Assembly: GCA_902558885.1 (NCBI GenBank) | Contig: CACEFQ010000002.1 | Location: forward strand, 62,001-126,000 | Direction: 5' to 3' | From: an uncultured SAR116 cluster alpha proteobacterium | Lineage (GTDB): Bacteria; Pseudomonadota; Alphaproteobacteria; Puniceispirillales; Marisalimonadaceae | DNA length: 64,000 nt | Shown here: piece after piece, positions 37,288-45,729 of the stretch | Numbering within the stretch: position 1 is the stretch's first letter | Layout of the letters: every line of letters begins with the position of its first letter | Position numbers and translations under genes: made by a program | The notes under the pieces: generated by a model | What the model was told of the DNA's origin: nothing | Database searches by the model: none | What the model saw: the letters and a program-made list of their open reading frames with translations, nothing else

Positions 37288-37503
37288 TTAATTAAATAGT
37301 GATACTACAGAGTAAATGATAAATATTAGTATTGATAATGACAAAATAAAAATTATTAAAATTGTTTGAACATAATCTTTAATTAATACATTAATAAACT
37401 GTTTTGTTTCTTCCAATCCAAAGAATAGCAAGCAAAACAAAAGTGAAATTGGAAATGTTATGAAAAATAGGGTTGAATAAAACCAAAACTTAAAGAATCC
37501 CAT
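37288..37503 (-). CDS. Small two-helix membrane protein (71 aa)
   Basis: 71-aa protein with two hydrophobic segments (FWFYSTLFFITFPISLLFCLLFF and TILIIFILSLSILIFIIYSVV) joined by GLEETKQFINVLIKDYV. It ends 4 nt before modA and is probably cotranscribed with it. It is far too small to be the permease ModB. Family not recognised. Confidence 0.5.
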   Translation of the reverse strand: MGFFKFWFYSTLFFITFPISLLFCLLFFGLEETKQFINVLIKDYVQTILIIFILSLSILIFIIYSVVSLFN

Positions 37504-37563
37504 TTCTTTAAATTTATTTTTTTTTTGCGTTGAACTGATTTTCTACCTCATAAAAAATATGAA

Positions 37564-38343
37564 TTAATTTAAAGATAACTTGTCATTAACTGAGACAACT
37601 CCATTTTTTTTAACTTTTGCATAAACTCCCAAATCTAAGTGACCAAAATGAGAGTTAATTTCATTCGGTATGTTGATGTCCCTAAGAGCATTTTCTGGAT
37701 TAACATTAGTTGCCGCACATCTTTGTGTTCTTTTAAAAACTTCTAAAATACTATCTCCAATTTCAATTTTCTTACCAACCCAATCAAATTCCTTCCAAGG
37801 ATCAATATTGTCAATCAATAAATTCGCTCTAAATCTAGAAGGATCAATGTTTTTTCCTATTTTTTTTTCAAAATCAAAAATTGTGTTTAGGTTAATTATA
37901 GAAATAGCCTTTTCTGGAAGGTCTGAAAATGAATGTCTAGGATTTTTATCATTTTCATATTTTGTTCCTTGAACTAATTTTGGCTTGTTATTGCTACCTA
38001 AATTTAAGTATTTTTGAAAAAAAACTTCAACTTTGTTAATATTGATTTCATTAACGAGCATTTCGTCTAGAACTGTTTTCTTATCAACTTTAATAATTAG
38101 TCTCTTTGATTTACTATTAAACTCTGTACTTAATTTAGCTAGCTTTTCTTCTTTAACTAAAGCTAGAAAATTTGTTTTTCTTAAATACACTGGATTTTTT
38201 TCATCAAATGAAACGTGTGATCTAGCAAATGCATATTCACGGTCTCCAGACAGAACTTGATCTTTTTCTAATAAAATTTGGTTTAAATTTTCACCAGAAA
38301 GACCTTTTATCGGATATCTAAAAATTTTTTTTAGTATGGCCAT
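37564..38343 (-). CDS. MOSC domain protein (molybdenum cofactor sulfurase C-terminal family)
   Basis: 259-aa protein with an N-terminal beta-barrel (FRYPIKGLSGENLNQ) and C-terminal MOSC domain. SRFRANLLID and the cysteine in RCAATNVNPEN are the MOSC hallmarks. Homologues (YcbX, mARC) act on molybdenum cofactor or reduce N-hydroxylated compounds. Upstream of the small membrane gene and modA on the same strand. Confidence 0.88.
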   Translation of the reverse strand: MAILKKIFRYPIKGLSGENLNQILLEKDQVLSGDREYAFARSHVSFDEKNPVYLRKTNFLALVKEEKLAKLSTEFNSKSKRLIIKVDKKTVLDEMLVNEININKVEVFFQKYLNLGSNNKPKLVQGTKYENDKNPRHSFSDLPEKAISIINLNTIFDFEKKIGKNIDPSRFRANLLIDNIDPWKEFDWVGKKIEIGDSILEVFKRTQRCAATNVNPENALRDINIPNEINSHFGHLDLGVYAKVKKNGVVSVNDKLSLN

Positions 38344-38440
38344 GTTTTATATTTTTAATTAATCTATCGAATTATTAAATCGTAGATTATATTTAATAAA
38401 ATGTAGATTTTTAGCTGAATAATACATCTTTTTTATATTA

Positions 38441-38863
38441 CTAAGACGCAGTTTCAAACAAAACCTCAGGGTTTGACATTGTTTTAATTTCAAGAACATT
38501 TCCATTAGGATCTTCAACAAAAAATGTTTCTTGTTCAAACTTGGAACCTATAAACCTTCTATAAGGCTTATCAAAATAATCTATATCACTTGCTTCAATT
38601 CTTTTTTTAACTCCCTCAAAATCATTTTCTTCTAGGTGAACTCCAAAGTGAGGGACACAAACGTCACCCATATCAACATCATGTCTTTCTCTAAATTGCT
38701 TTGACTTAGTTTCATGTAATGTTAATTCATTTCCCCAAAAATTAATATCAATCCAACGACCCTCCTCCTGATTTCCTGTTTTGCACCCTAATATGTCACA
38801 ATAAAATTTTAGAGCTGTTTTAATATTCCCAGCGGGTATAGCTAAATGAAAACAATTAGTCAT
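38441..38863 (-). CDS. VOC (glyoxalase/dioxygenase) superfamily protein
   Basis: 140-aa protein with two betaalphabetabetabeta modules. NCFHLAIPAGNIKTALKFYCDILG begins it; probable metal ligands are His7-region, His in PHFGVHLEENDF and Glu in GNVLEIK. Similar proteins lie in glyoxalase and extradiol dioxygenase families. It stands alone, with about 100 nt of AT-rich non-coding sequence on each side in which I see nothing. Confidence 0.85.
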   Translation of the reverse strand: MTNCFHLAIPAGNIKTALKFYCDILGCKTGNQEEGRWIDINFWGNELTLHETKSKQFRERHDVDMGDVCVPHFGVHLEENDFEGVKKRIEASDIDYFDKPYRRFIGSKFEQETFFVEDPNGNVLEIKTMSNPEVLFETAS

Positions 38864-38975
38864 GAATATATCTCCTAATATAAATTTTAGTTTCTAAATA
38901 CTAGATTGATTAATTTATAGAAGTAATAATAAAAATCTTAAATTATATTATTTTATAAGTATAAATAAGTCAAAA

Positions 38976-39413
38976 TTAACTAATGGATTTTAAAAGATCT
39001 TTTAGTAGTTTTTTTGACTTTCCGTAAACCTTAACTTTTTTAATTTTGTCTAAATTACTTTTATCGTTCCCAACAACAACAAGACCTATCATACCCATAG
39101 CTTTATGCGGTGTGCATTGATATAAATAAATACCTGGTTTTGTAAATTTGAATTTAGCATCTTTACTGATTTTGGATTTATATTTAGAAACACCAGCTGG
39201 CATTCCTATAAATTCAACATTATGACCTTTATCTATAGATTTCCAGGTTATTTCGTCATTAACTTTAATTGAAATAAGTTTTTCAGAATAAACCATTCTC
39301 TCTTTTCCAAGTTTATTTAGCATCTCAATAGTATAATTATCTGCATTGGCAATATTTGAGATTAATAAGAATGAAAGTACTGTTGAAACAGAAACTAATT
39401 TAGCTATAAACAT
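38976..39413 (-). CDS. Pseudoazurin-like blue copper protein
   Basis: 145-aa secreted cupredoxin. Signal peptide MFIAKLVSVSTVLSFLLISN, start supported by AAGGA 7 nt upstream. Type 1 copper ligands appear as His in KGHNVEF, Cys and His in YQCTPHKAMGM, and Met at the end of that motif. Acts as periplasmic electron carrier. Not next to its usual partner, a nitrite reductase, but other copper proteins occur in the window. Confidence 0.9.
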   Translation of the reverse strand: MFIAKLVSVSTVLSFLLISNIANADNYTIEMLNKLGKERMVYSEKLISIKVNDEITWKSIDKGHNVEFIGMPAGVSKYKSKISKDAKFKFTKPGIYLYQCTPHKAMGMIGLVVVGNDKSNLDKIKKVKVYGKSKKLLKDLLKSIS

Positions 39414-39535
39414 ATTTTTTTCCTTGAAATTAAATAACATATATAAGTATTGAGATCTTAAATTTAAACCCATATTATGACAAATATCGAATTAAATAAT
39501 ACATGATATTTAAACATATAATTATTGAGAAAAAT

Positions 39536-40351
39536 ATGGAAGAAATCCAATTCATAGAAAAAGGTAAATCTAAAAATTGTTTACTACTTATTCACGGTTT
39601 TTGCAGTGGTCCTGAAGATTGGGAAGATCAAATAAAATTTTTTTGTGCTAACTTTACCGTCTTAGCACCTACCCTAAGGGGACACGATGGAAACAACTAC
39701 AAAAACAGACCAATGAGTATTGAACAATTATCTAATGATTGTATAAAAATCCTTAATACAAAGTCATTCAATAGAGTAGTAATAGTTGGTCATAGTATGG
39801 GAACTAGGTTAGCTATAGATATTGCAAGTAAAATTAAAAATGTTGCCGGATTAATTTTAGTTGATGGTAGTAGATTTTGTGATTATGAAAAATATTTTGA
39901 AGTACTTAGTAATTTTGAAAACTCATTGAAGCAGAATAATTATCAATCCATATTGAAGAATATGTTTTCATCTATGTTTTTTTCTGAAACCTACCAAAAA
40001 GACAGAGATAGAATCATAAAAAGAGCAATAAATATCCCAGAGATATACTCCTTACCACTCAGAAGAAATACAATTTGGTACGACAGCCATTGTGTTGAAA
40101 ATAATTTAAAAAGCTTAAAATTACCTATACTTGTCATACAAAGTACTAAAGTTAATTCTAAAAACACACGATGTATGATTAATAAAGATGATGATATTTA
40201 TTATGTTAATTTTATAAATAGCTTTAATAAAAATAATGACATAGTTTTGTTAGAAAATACTGGTCATTATGTAACAATTGAAAAACCTCAATGGATAAAT
40301 AAAACAATTTTAAGTTGGCTAAAAAAATTAAAACTTCATTTCAGAAAGTAG
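39536..40351 (+). CDS. Alpha/beta hydrolase
   Basis: 271-aa hydrolase. LLLIHGFCSGPEDW is the oxyanion HG motif, VGHSMGTRLAID the nucleophile elbow and TGHYVTIEKP holds the catalytic His. The substrate is unknown; related enzymes include 3-oxoadipate enol-lactonase-like and ring-cleavage hydrolases. I start at 39536 (MEEIQF); an ATG at 39503 is an alternative. It overlaps the convergent DUF4387 gene by 24 nt. Confidence 0.85.
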   Translation: MEEIQFIEKGKSKNCLLLIHGFCSGPEDWEDQIKFFCANFTVLAPTLRGHDGNNYKNRPMSIEQLSNDCIKILNTKSFNRVVIVGHSMGTRLAIDIASKIKNVAGLILVDGSRFCDYEKYFEVLSNFENSLKQNNYQSILKNMFSSMFFSETYQKDRDRIIKRAINIPEIYSLPLRRNTIWYDSHCVENNLKSLKLPILVIQSTKVNSKNTRCMINKDDDIYYVNFINSFNKNNDIVLLENTGHYVTIEKPQWINKTILSWLKKLKLHFRK

Positions 40352-40627
40352 AACGGCCAGTTGAGCCCCATGCATATCTCTATCAAAAATATCTCCTTGT
40401 ATTATCTTCCTAGGAAAAGAAAATTTAATTACATTTAAATCATCAATCTCAAATCTCTTTAGATGTTGTTCACTTATCATAAGTAAATTTATTATTTCCA
40501 AATTTGTTAACTTACAACAAACTTCTTTGTATATCTTTTTATTACCACAAAAAATATCAATAGTAATCCAAAAAGGTCCTGCATTCTTAGATCTGATTTT
40601 TCTAACTTTTTCACCAAGAGTTGACAA
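40328..40627 (-). CDS. DUF4387 protein
   Basis: 99-aa protein of the DUF4387 family: start LGEKVRKIRSKNAGPFWITIDIF and an RDMHGAQLAVLLSEM-like end are typical. This small domain usually accompanies AtuA/DUF1446 or CaiB genes, as it does here (1 nt after the AtuA stop). It is probably a partner subunit in acyclic-terpene or similar acid metabolism. Confidence 0.85.
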   Translation of the reverse strand: MSTLGEKVRKIRSKNAGPFWITIDIFCGNKKIYKEVCCKLTNLEIINLLMISEQHLKRFEIDDLNVIKFSFPRKIIQGDIFDRDMHGAQLAVLLSEMKF

Positions 40628-40628
40628 A

Positions 40629-41984
40629 TTATACCTCTGTTATTTTAATTTGAAATGCATCCATTGGATTATCCAGTTCTAAAATATGGTTTAATGCAAA
40701 CTCATAAACACACCCTCTATCTGAATGAACTGGAGAAAATGGAAATGCAAATGTTGGAAGTTCTTCATTAGAGGAAAGTGGAAAATGTAATAAAAATGGA
40801 TTTATTAATTTTGCTATTTCGGTAGAAATTTGATTTTTTGATGTGATCAAACACAAAACACCAACTTCAACAGGACTTCTTATATTATTTTCTAACTCTC
40901 CCAAAGTTGAGTTAAGGCCTATGTGTCTAAATTCCAGTGAATATTCAGAAGTGTCTATAGCCATTCTTTCATTAATTTCCCTTTTTAAAAATTTTGATAA
41001 CTTATCTGTCCATTTTTTTACATTTTCCACATAATTTTTGTCTCTTAATAAAACTAATAAAGAAGATTGATATCCTGCAATCTTAGCTCCTTCTAACTTA
41101 ACACTATATTGTTTTGACGAATGCCATTTTGCACCCTCAACTCGAACCTTTTTTTTATCAATATTATAATAATTTGAATAAGTTACATCAATATATCCTC
41201 CTGGTTCATGTAAAATATAAGGATCGGCATTTTCATAAAGCATATGGGCAGCAACAGTTTCAGAAGTACAGAACGCATTTTTAGACATTGGCTCGACAGT
41301 AAATCCAGTTTTATCAAACTCTACCATTACAACGCCCGATGTGGGATTTGTTGAACATAGCGCACCACACTCAGCAACTTTAGCTCCATGCCAGGAAGAA
41401 CCAGGATTAGCTCCTTTCATTAATGGTAAAGCTGAAATAATTGCAGTATCAGTTGTTCTGCCAGCTAGAATGATTTCAGCCCCTGTATTTATACATTCTT
41501 GTATTTGTTCAGCACCTGCAAGCGCAACGATATTTTTCATTTCATTAATCAATTGATTATTAAGCATAGGGGCAGGGTTTAAAGGAAATATCTTATTTAA
41601 TTGAAAATTTTTTTTAATATAGTTTTTTTCTTGTTGGCAATATAATTTCGCAATTTTTAGGTTTTGATTTAATTCTTCAGCTAATTCAATGGTAATATTT
41701 TCCATCCAGTCAACCATCCCATTAGTTCCACACGTACCACAGGAACCAATTACAAGTGGTACATTAGCTTTTTCTCTTGCTATCATAAGACTTTTCCATT
41801 CTGCTTTTATAGCAGCACGTGAATACTTTGATTTTCCTGAACCTAAAGAATATGGACCGCTATCTGTAGAGCCTCCATCAATACTAATAATGTCGGGATT
41901 ATTTTTAACACCATAGTTAAGAGCTTCTAAATCAAAGCCAAGACCAAGAACTCCTGCAGGAACTAATACTTTAATAGGAATCAT
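40629..41984 (-). CDS. AtuA/DUF1446 family protein
   Basis: 451-aa protein of the acyclic terpene utilisation A family. The start IKVLVPAGVLGLGF and the segment DIISIDGGSTDSGPYSLGSG are typical, followed by RTTDTAIISALPLM. In Pseudomonas the family belongs to citronellol/geraniol catabolism, with an unknown reaction. Coupled to DUF4387; no other atu genes are nearby. Confidence 0.88.
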   Translation of the reverse strand: MIPIKVLVPAGVLGLGFDLEALNYGVKNNPDIISIDGGSTDSGPYSLGSGKSKYSRAAIKAEWKSLMIAREKANVPLVIGSCGTCGTNGMVDWMENITIELAEELNQNLKIAKLYCQQEKNYIKKNFQLNKIFPLNPAPMLNNQLINEMKNIVALAGAEQIQECINTGAEIILAGRTTDTAIISALPLMKGANPGSSWHGAKVAECGALCSTNPTSGVVMVEFDKTGFTVEPMSKNAFCTSETVAAHMLYENADPYILHEPGGYIDVTYSNYYNIDKKKVRVEGAKWHSSKQYSVKLEGAKIAGYQSSLLVLLRDKNYVENVKKWTDKLSKFLKREINERMAIDTSEYSLEFRHIGLNSTLGELENNIRSPVEVGVLCLITSKNQISTEIAKLINPFLLHFPLSSNEELPTFAFPFSPVHSDRGCVYEFALNHILELDNPMDAFQIKITEV

Positions 41985-42041
41985 TGTATAACTTTAGTCA
42001 CAGTTAACTTTTCATGGAACTTACATTTATTTATTATTAAT

Positions 42042-42977
42042 CTAATTAATACAATACATCCAATTTTTTTCATTAACAACTTCGCCTATAAATAAAAAGG
42101 GTTTATTTCCAGTTTTTTTGGCATAATCTATTAAATCCGCGCTTTTATCTGATTTGATAGTTGATCTATGATTCTGAGATATTCCTTTTGATCCAACCAC
42201 TAATACAAATTGAGAAGATAAATCTACAAGTACACTTCTTGGTTGTTTGGGGACCATTATCTTATTGTATTTATATCCCCATGAATTCAAACAATAAATA
42301 GAAGTATCAATATGTTTAGCCTTAACTTTAATTAAGCATTGTTGGAAAATATTTTTATCTAAACCTTCTAAACTACGAATGGGATAATTAAAATTGATAT
42401 CTTCTTTAGAGAGAAAATTTTTCCATTTATCAATCTGATTATCCGATGGAATAATAATAATAGTGTTAAAGTGTAATTTTGATTTAACTAAAATCCTTAG
42501 TTTTATTTCTGAATTAAATTTTTGATTGTCTAAAACTTTAGTAGAAACATTTTGAGGATTAAGTTTTTGTTTATGCAATTTTATAATTTTATTTATGTCA
42601 TTCCTTTGAGATAAAGGAGTTACAACTTTGTTTTTAAAAAGTTTAACAAACTTTTTACCTCCCTTTTCTTTTCCATAATATTTGTAATACTGATAATCTA
42701 AAACACTTAGTTGATATAATGAATCAAAAGATGGGGGCGCTAATTCTCTGATTTCCATTATATTATTGTTAGAACCAATTGAATGCCATTTTGAAAGAGT
42801 CCCATTTGACATTCCAAGCTTTTGAGCTAACTCAACTTGTCTATTTTCTAACTGATTCAAAGCATTTGTTATAGCATCTGCCATCTCAAATATACTATTT
42901 TTGACTTTGTTCTTGGCTAAATTAATTTTTATAACATGATCATCAAGTGACATTATGTTTGGAATTTGTGTTTTCAT
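42042..42977 (-). CDS. HTH protein with degenerate MT-A70-like domain
   Basis: 311 aa. A helix-turn-helix is seen at residues about 43-68 (NRQVELAQKLGMSNGTLSKW), like ParB/Cro-type domains. The C-terminal half (about 165-311) follows the layout of MT-A70 adenine methyltransferases: a strand at 171-181 aligned with the catalytic DPPW motif but reading IIIIPSDN, then WGYKYNKIMVPK (233-244) and FVLVVGSKG (257-265), and a final KPFLFIGEVVNEKNW. Loss of DPPW suggests no methylation activity. It is followed by a MazG-like gene upstream on the same strand (43 nt). Possibly a phage-derived regulator; this fold assignment is by eye. Confidence 0.6.
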   Translation of the reverse strand: MKTQIPNIMSLDDHVIKINLAKNKVKNSIFEMADAITNALNQLENRQVELAQKLGMSNGTLSKWHSIGSNNNIMEIRELAPPSFDSLYQLSVLDYQYYKYYGKEKGGKKFVKLFKNKVVTPLSQRNDINKIIKLHKQKLNPQNVSTKVLDNQKFNSEIKLRILVKSKLHFNTIIIIPSDNQIDKWKNFLSKEDINFNYPIRSLEGLDKNIFQQCLIKVKAKHIDTSIYCLNSWGYKYNKIMVPKQPRSVLVDLSSQFVLVVGSKGISQNHRSTIKSDKSADLIDYAKKTGNKPFLFIGEVVNEKNWMYCIN

Positions 42978-43020
42978 TTTTTAGATTTAATTTTACTTTT
43001 AGAGTTAAATAAATGTTTTA

Positions 43021-43389
43021 CTAAAATTTTTTACCACCTTCTTGAAGGCGGTTTGTAAGTTTATGATCTGCTCGAGACTTATTATACTCTAATTTTTCAT
43101 AAATTGTTTCACCTAAATTAAAACTCCTTGATTCAGCTAGATCAAATATCCGAATGACAGCATCAGCCAGTTCAACTTCCATCATTGATTTGTGTTTTAA
43201 ATGGTTGTCCATTAATCCTTTTCTTGCACCTTCCATAGCTTCACTTATTTCAGAATGAATTAGACACAACAATTCTCCTACGTTTCTATCTTTTTTTTTA
43301 CCTTCAGCATCATGCCACCAACCACCCTTTACAGCTGCTTCATGACAATCTTTTACACAGCCATTAATACCTATAATATTTTTATTCAT
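43021..43389 (-). CDS. MazG-like nucleotide pyrophosphohydrolase
   Basis: 122-aa all-alpha NTP pyrophosphatase-like protein. The metal-binding acidic motif is visible as LIHSEISEAMEGARKG and EVELADAVIRIFDLAE (ExxE...ExxD). Such single-domain MazG proteins are common in phages and in house-cleaning or stringent-response roles. It lies upstream of the HTH/MT-A70-like gene, 43 nt apart. Confidence 0.85.
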   Translation of the reverse strand: MNKNIIGINGCVKDCHEAAVKGGWWHDAEGKKKDRNVGELLCLIHSEISEAMEGARKGLMDNHLKHKSMMEVELADAVIRIFDLAESRSFNLGETIYEKLEYNKSRADHKLTNRLQEGGKKF

Positions 43390-43415
43390 TAATTAATCCT
43401 TCAAGTAATTAAATG

Positions 43416-43724
43416 TTAAATATTGGACATAATTAAAAAACTTGCCATACCTATTGATATTGTAGCAAGAACATTATTCCAAATTATTGAAACAATTATT
43501 GCTATTAAGGCAGCATATAATTTTAAATTTTCGATTAAGAAAAAATTCTTATTTTCAATAATTGATAGGTCATTAACAATAATGGGAGTTAAAACTGCTA
43601 AAGGAATATATTTAAATGAATGTTTCACTGATAATGGTAAGTCACTTGAAATTATACCTGAAAGAGGAATAAATCTAATCAAAAAAGTAATGAAGCCACA
43701 TAAAATAATTAATGACCAAATCAT
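43416..43724 (-). CDS. azlD: AzlD-family branched-chain amino acid transport subunit
   Basis: 102-aa membrane protein with three to four helices. The N-terminal WSLIILCGFITFLIRFIPL and FKYIPLAVLTPIIV follow AzlD. It pairs with AzlC to export branched-chain amino acids. Overlaps azlC by 4 nt. Confidence 0.85.
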   Translation of the reverse strand: MIWSLIILCGFITFLIRFIPLSGIISSDLPLSVKHSFKYIPLAVLTPIIVNDLSIIENKNFFLIENLKLYAALIAIIVSIIWNNVLATISIGMASFLIMSNI

Positions 43725-44410
43725 ATTTTTTTATCCCATCTACTCGAAGCCATTCCTGCTAAGATACCAGTAAGGCCTGACAAAATTATCCAGAAATTTA
43801 TATCTAAGCTTTTAAAAATGAGTGCTGTGATTCCCGACGAAATAACTGTGATAAGAGTTGATTTTGATTTAATCATTGGAATAATAATAGCTATAAAAGT
43901 AAGTGGAATGATAAATTGCAAATCTAAGAATTCCGGTAGATCATTACCTAACCAGACGCCAAATAATGTAGAAATTTGCCAAGATACAAATAATGTTATG
44001 CCAGAACCTAAAAGATGATAATGAAGTATAGAATTATCTGAATGGTTTATGAATTTTCTAATCGATACAGCATAAGCTTCATCAGTAAGTAAATAAGCAA
44101 GCATCACTCGCCAACTTAAAGACAATTTATTTAAGTATTCAACCATTGAAATACTATATAATAAATGCCGTGAATTTATTGCTCCTACAGTTGTGACTAT
44201 AACTCCATATGGAGTAGAATTTGATAGAAGTTGAACAAATGCTATCTGACTAGCCCCACCAAAAATAATTGAAGACATAAGAAGGGCTTGCAAGAAAGTT
44301 AAACCACTTTCAATAGCCATAACTCCATATATAATTCCAAAGGGAAAAACACCTAACTGTAAGGGTAACTCTTGAAGAACACCTTGTTTAAATATTTGCC
44401 ACTTTTTCAT
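43721..44410 (-). CDS. azlC: AzlC-family branched-chain amino acid exporter
   Basis: 229-aa membrane protein of about six helices. FPFGIIYGVMAIESGLTFLQ and SIIFGGASQIAFVQL are the typical AzlC segments, followed by INSRHLLYS. Length is standard. Divergent from nth with a 90-nt AT-rich spacer. Confidence 0.9.
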   Translation of the reverse strand: MKKWQIFKQGVLQELPLQLGVFPFGIIYGVMAIESGLTFLQALLMSSIIFGGASQIAFVQLLSNSTPYGVIVTTVGAINSRHLLYSISMVEYLNKLSLSWRVMLAYLLTDEAYAVSIRKFINHSDNSILHYHLLGSGITLFVSWQISTLFGVWLGNDLPEFLDLQFIIPLTFIAIIIPMIKSKSTLITVISSGITALIFKSLDINFWIILSGLTGILAGMASSRWDKKI

Positions 44411-44499
44411 AATATATATTATAAACTTTTTATGATTACTAAAGCTAATACATATAATTATAAAACTAAAAATTATAAACCAAAAATTGAGAATAGAAT

Positions 44500-45153
44500 T
44501 TGTTAAAATCTGAACGAACTAAATTTATAATGGATTTTTTAGAACAGACTTATCCAAACACGCCAGTTCCACTTAACAACAAAAATGTTTTTGAACTATT
44601 GGTCGCTGTATTGCTTAGTGCACAGTGTACAGATGAACGTGTAAATAAAGTAACACCCTCATTGTTCAAAATTGCTGATAATCCTTTTGATATGGAAAAA
44701 ATCCCTGTTGAAAAAATTTATGAAATTATTAGACCCTGTGGGCTTGCACCTCAAAAATCTAAAGCAATTTCTAATCTTTCTAAAATTCTTGTTAATAAAT
44801 TTGATGGGATGGTTCCCAAGGATATAAATGAATTAGAAAAATTACCTGGTGTTGGGCACAAAACAGCAAGTGTTGTAGTTTCTCAAGGGTTTGGCATGCC
44901 TGCTTTTCCAGTAGACACACATATTCACAGACTTGCACAAAGATGGGGTTTAACTAACGGGAAAAATGTTAAAACGACTGAGAATGATTTGAAACGTTTA
45001 TTTCCAAAGGAAAAGTGGAATAAACTTCATCTACAAATAATATTTTATGGTCGTGAATTTTGTTCTGCTTGGGCTTGTGACGGTACCGTTTGTAAAATAT
45101 GTACTACTTGTTACCCAAAAAGAAAAAAGGCTGTCAAAACTAAGAAAAGTTAA
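44500..45153 (+). CDS. nth: Endonuclease III
   Basis: 217-aa bifunctional DNA glycosylase/AP lyase for oxidised pyrimidines. The helix-hairpin-helix LPGVGHKTASVV contains the catalytic Lys and FPVDTHIHRLAQRWG the catalytic Asp. The C-terminal iron-sulfur loop is unusual: five Cys spaced C-x4-C-x4-C-x2-C-x2-C instead of C-x6-C-x2-C-x5-C. A TTG start at 44500 aligns best with known N-termini; the ATG at 44530 is the alternative. Confidence 0.92.
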   Translation: MLKSERTKFIMDFLEQTYPNTPVPLNNKNVFELLVAVLLSAQCTDERVNKVTPSLFKIADNPFDMEKIPVEKIYEIIRPCGLAPQKSKAISNLSKILVNKFDGMVPKDINELEKLPGVGHKTASVVVSQGFGMPAFPVDTHIHRLAQRWGLTNGKNVKTTENDLKRLFPKEKWNKLHLQIIFYGREFCSAWACDGTVCKICTTCYPKRKKAVKTKKS

Positions 45154-45156
45154 ACA

Positions 45157-45387
45157 CTATATAAGTTGAAGTTGATTGTTTCTTTTTTTTGATGTTTTTG
45201 TTCTTGTCCTACTTCCTAATTTACACCAATGTCTTTTGTTCGAAAAAGACTGTTTCCAATATTCATTTTCTACGACATATATTGGTAAAATTGGTTTTAG
45301 AGTTTTTGAAGCTTCAAATAAAGGTTTGTGATCCGTTGTTCTTAAGTATCTTTTAAACCATACTATTTGTATTTCAGATTTTTGCAT
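45157..45387 (-). pseudogene. Truncated photolyase/cryptochrome remnant
   Basis: 76-codon frame whose first about 55 residues match a photolyase N-terminus (IQIVWFKRYLRTTDHKPL, then LPIYVVENEYW). Full proteins are 450-520 aa; here the frame loses similarity after NKRHW and ends 4 nt from the nth stop, so about 85 percent of the gene, including the FAD domain, is gone. It overlaps the TIGR03643 gene by 14 nt, as in intact loci. Confidence 0.8.
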
Positions 45388-45580
45388 GTTTAGCTTTACG
45401 GCCGTAGACTCTCTCTCTCCAAACTTGGAAACTACTTTTTTTTAAATTTGATCTCATAATTTTTATAACTTCTTTTTCACTTAGGTTTGTTTGAAATTTT
45501 ATAGAGTTAAAACTTGTTTTGTCACACCAAGCCATTTCGATAATATTGTTGATATCATAATCTTTGTTATTTATCTTCAT
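45374..45580 (-). CDS. TIGR03643 family small protein
   Basis: 68-aa protein; NIIEMAWCDKTSFNSIKFQ followed by LSEKEVIKIMRSNLKKSSF and a basic RERVYGRKAKHAK end match the TIGR03643 family, a small helical protein usually next to photolyase/cryptochrome genes. The ATG overlaps the DUF2256 stop (ATGA). It remains intact though its photolyase partner is broken. Confidence 0.85.
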   Translation of the reverse strand: MKINNKDYDINNIIEMAWCDKTSFNSIKFQTNLSEKEVIKIMRSNLKKSSFQVWRERVYGRKAKHAKI

Positions 45581-45720
45581 TTTGTTTTGATCCTATTTCT
45601 TCTACATTTTTCGCTACAATACTTGACTTCGTCCCAAACCTTTTGCCATTTTTTTCTCCATGTAAACGGTCTTTCGCAAATGAGACAAATTTTTGAAGGT
45701 AAATTCTCTTTTTTTATCAT
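45577..45720 (-). CDS. DUF2256 small zinc-ribbon-like protein
   Basis: 47-aa protein with Cys pairs ICLICERPF and YCSEKCRRNR around WRKKWQKVWDEVK, the DUF2256 pattern. Such genes sit next to photolyases and TIGR03643. It starts 10 nt after the thioesterase stop and is coupled to TIGR03643 by a 4-nt overlap. Too short for usual ORF cutoffs, but the Cys motifs make it convincing. Confidence 0.85.
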   Translation of the reverse strand: MIKKENLPSKICLICERPFTWRKKWQKVWDEVKYCSEKCRRNRIKTK

Positions 45721-45729
45721 GTTAGGTAA

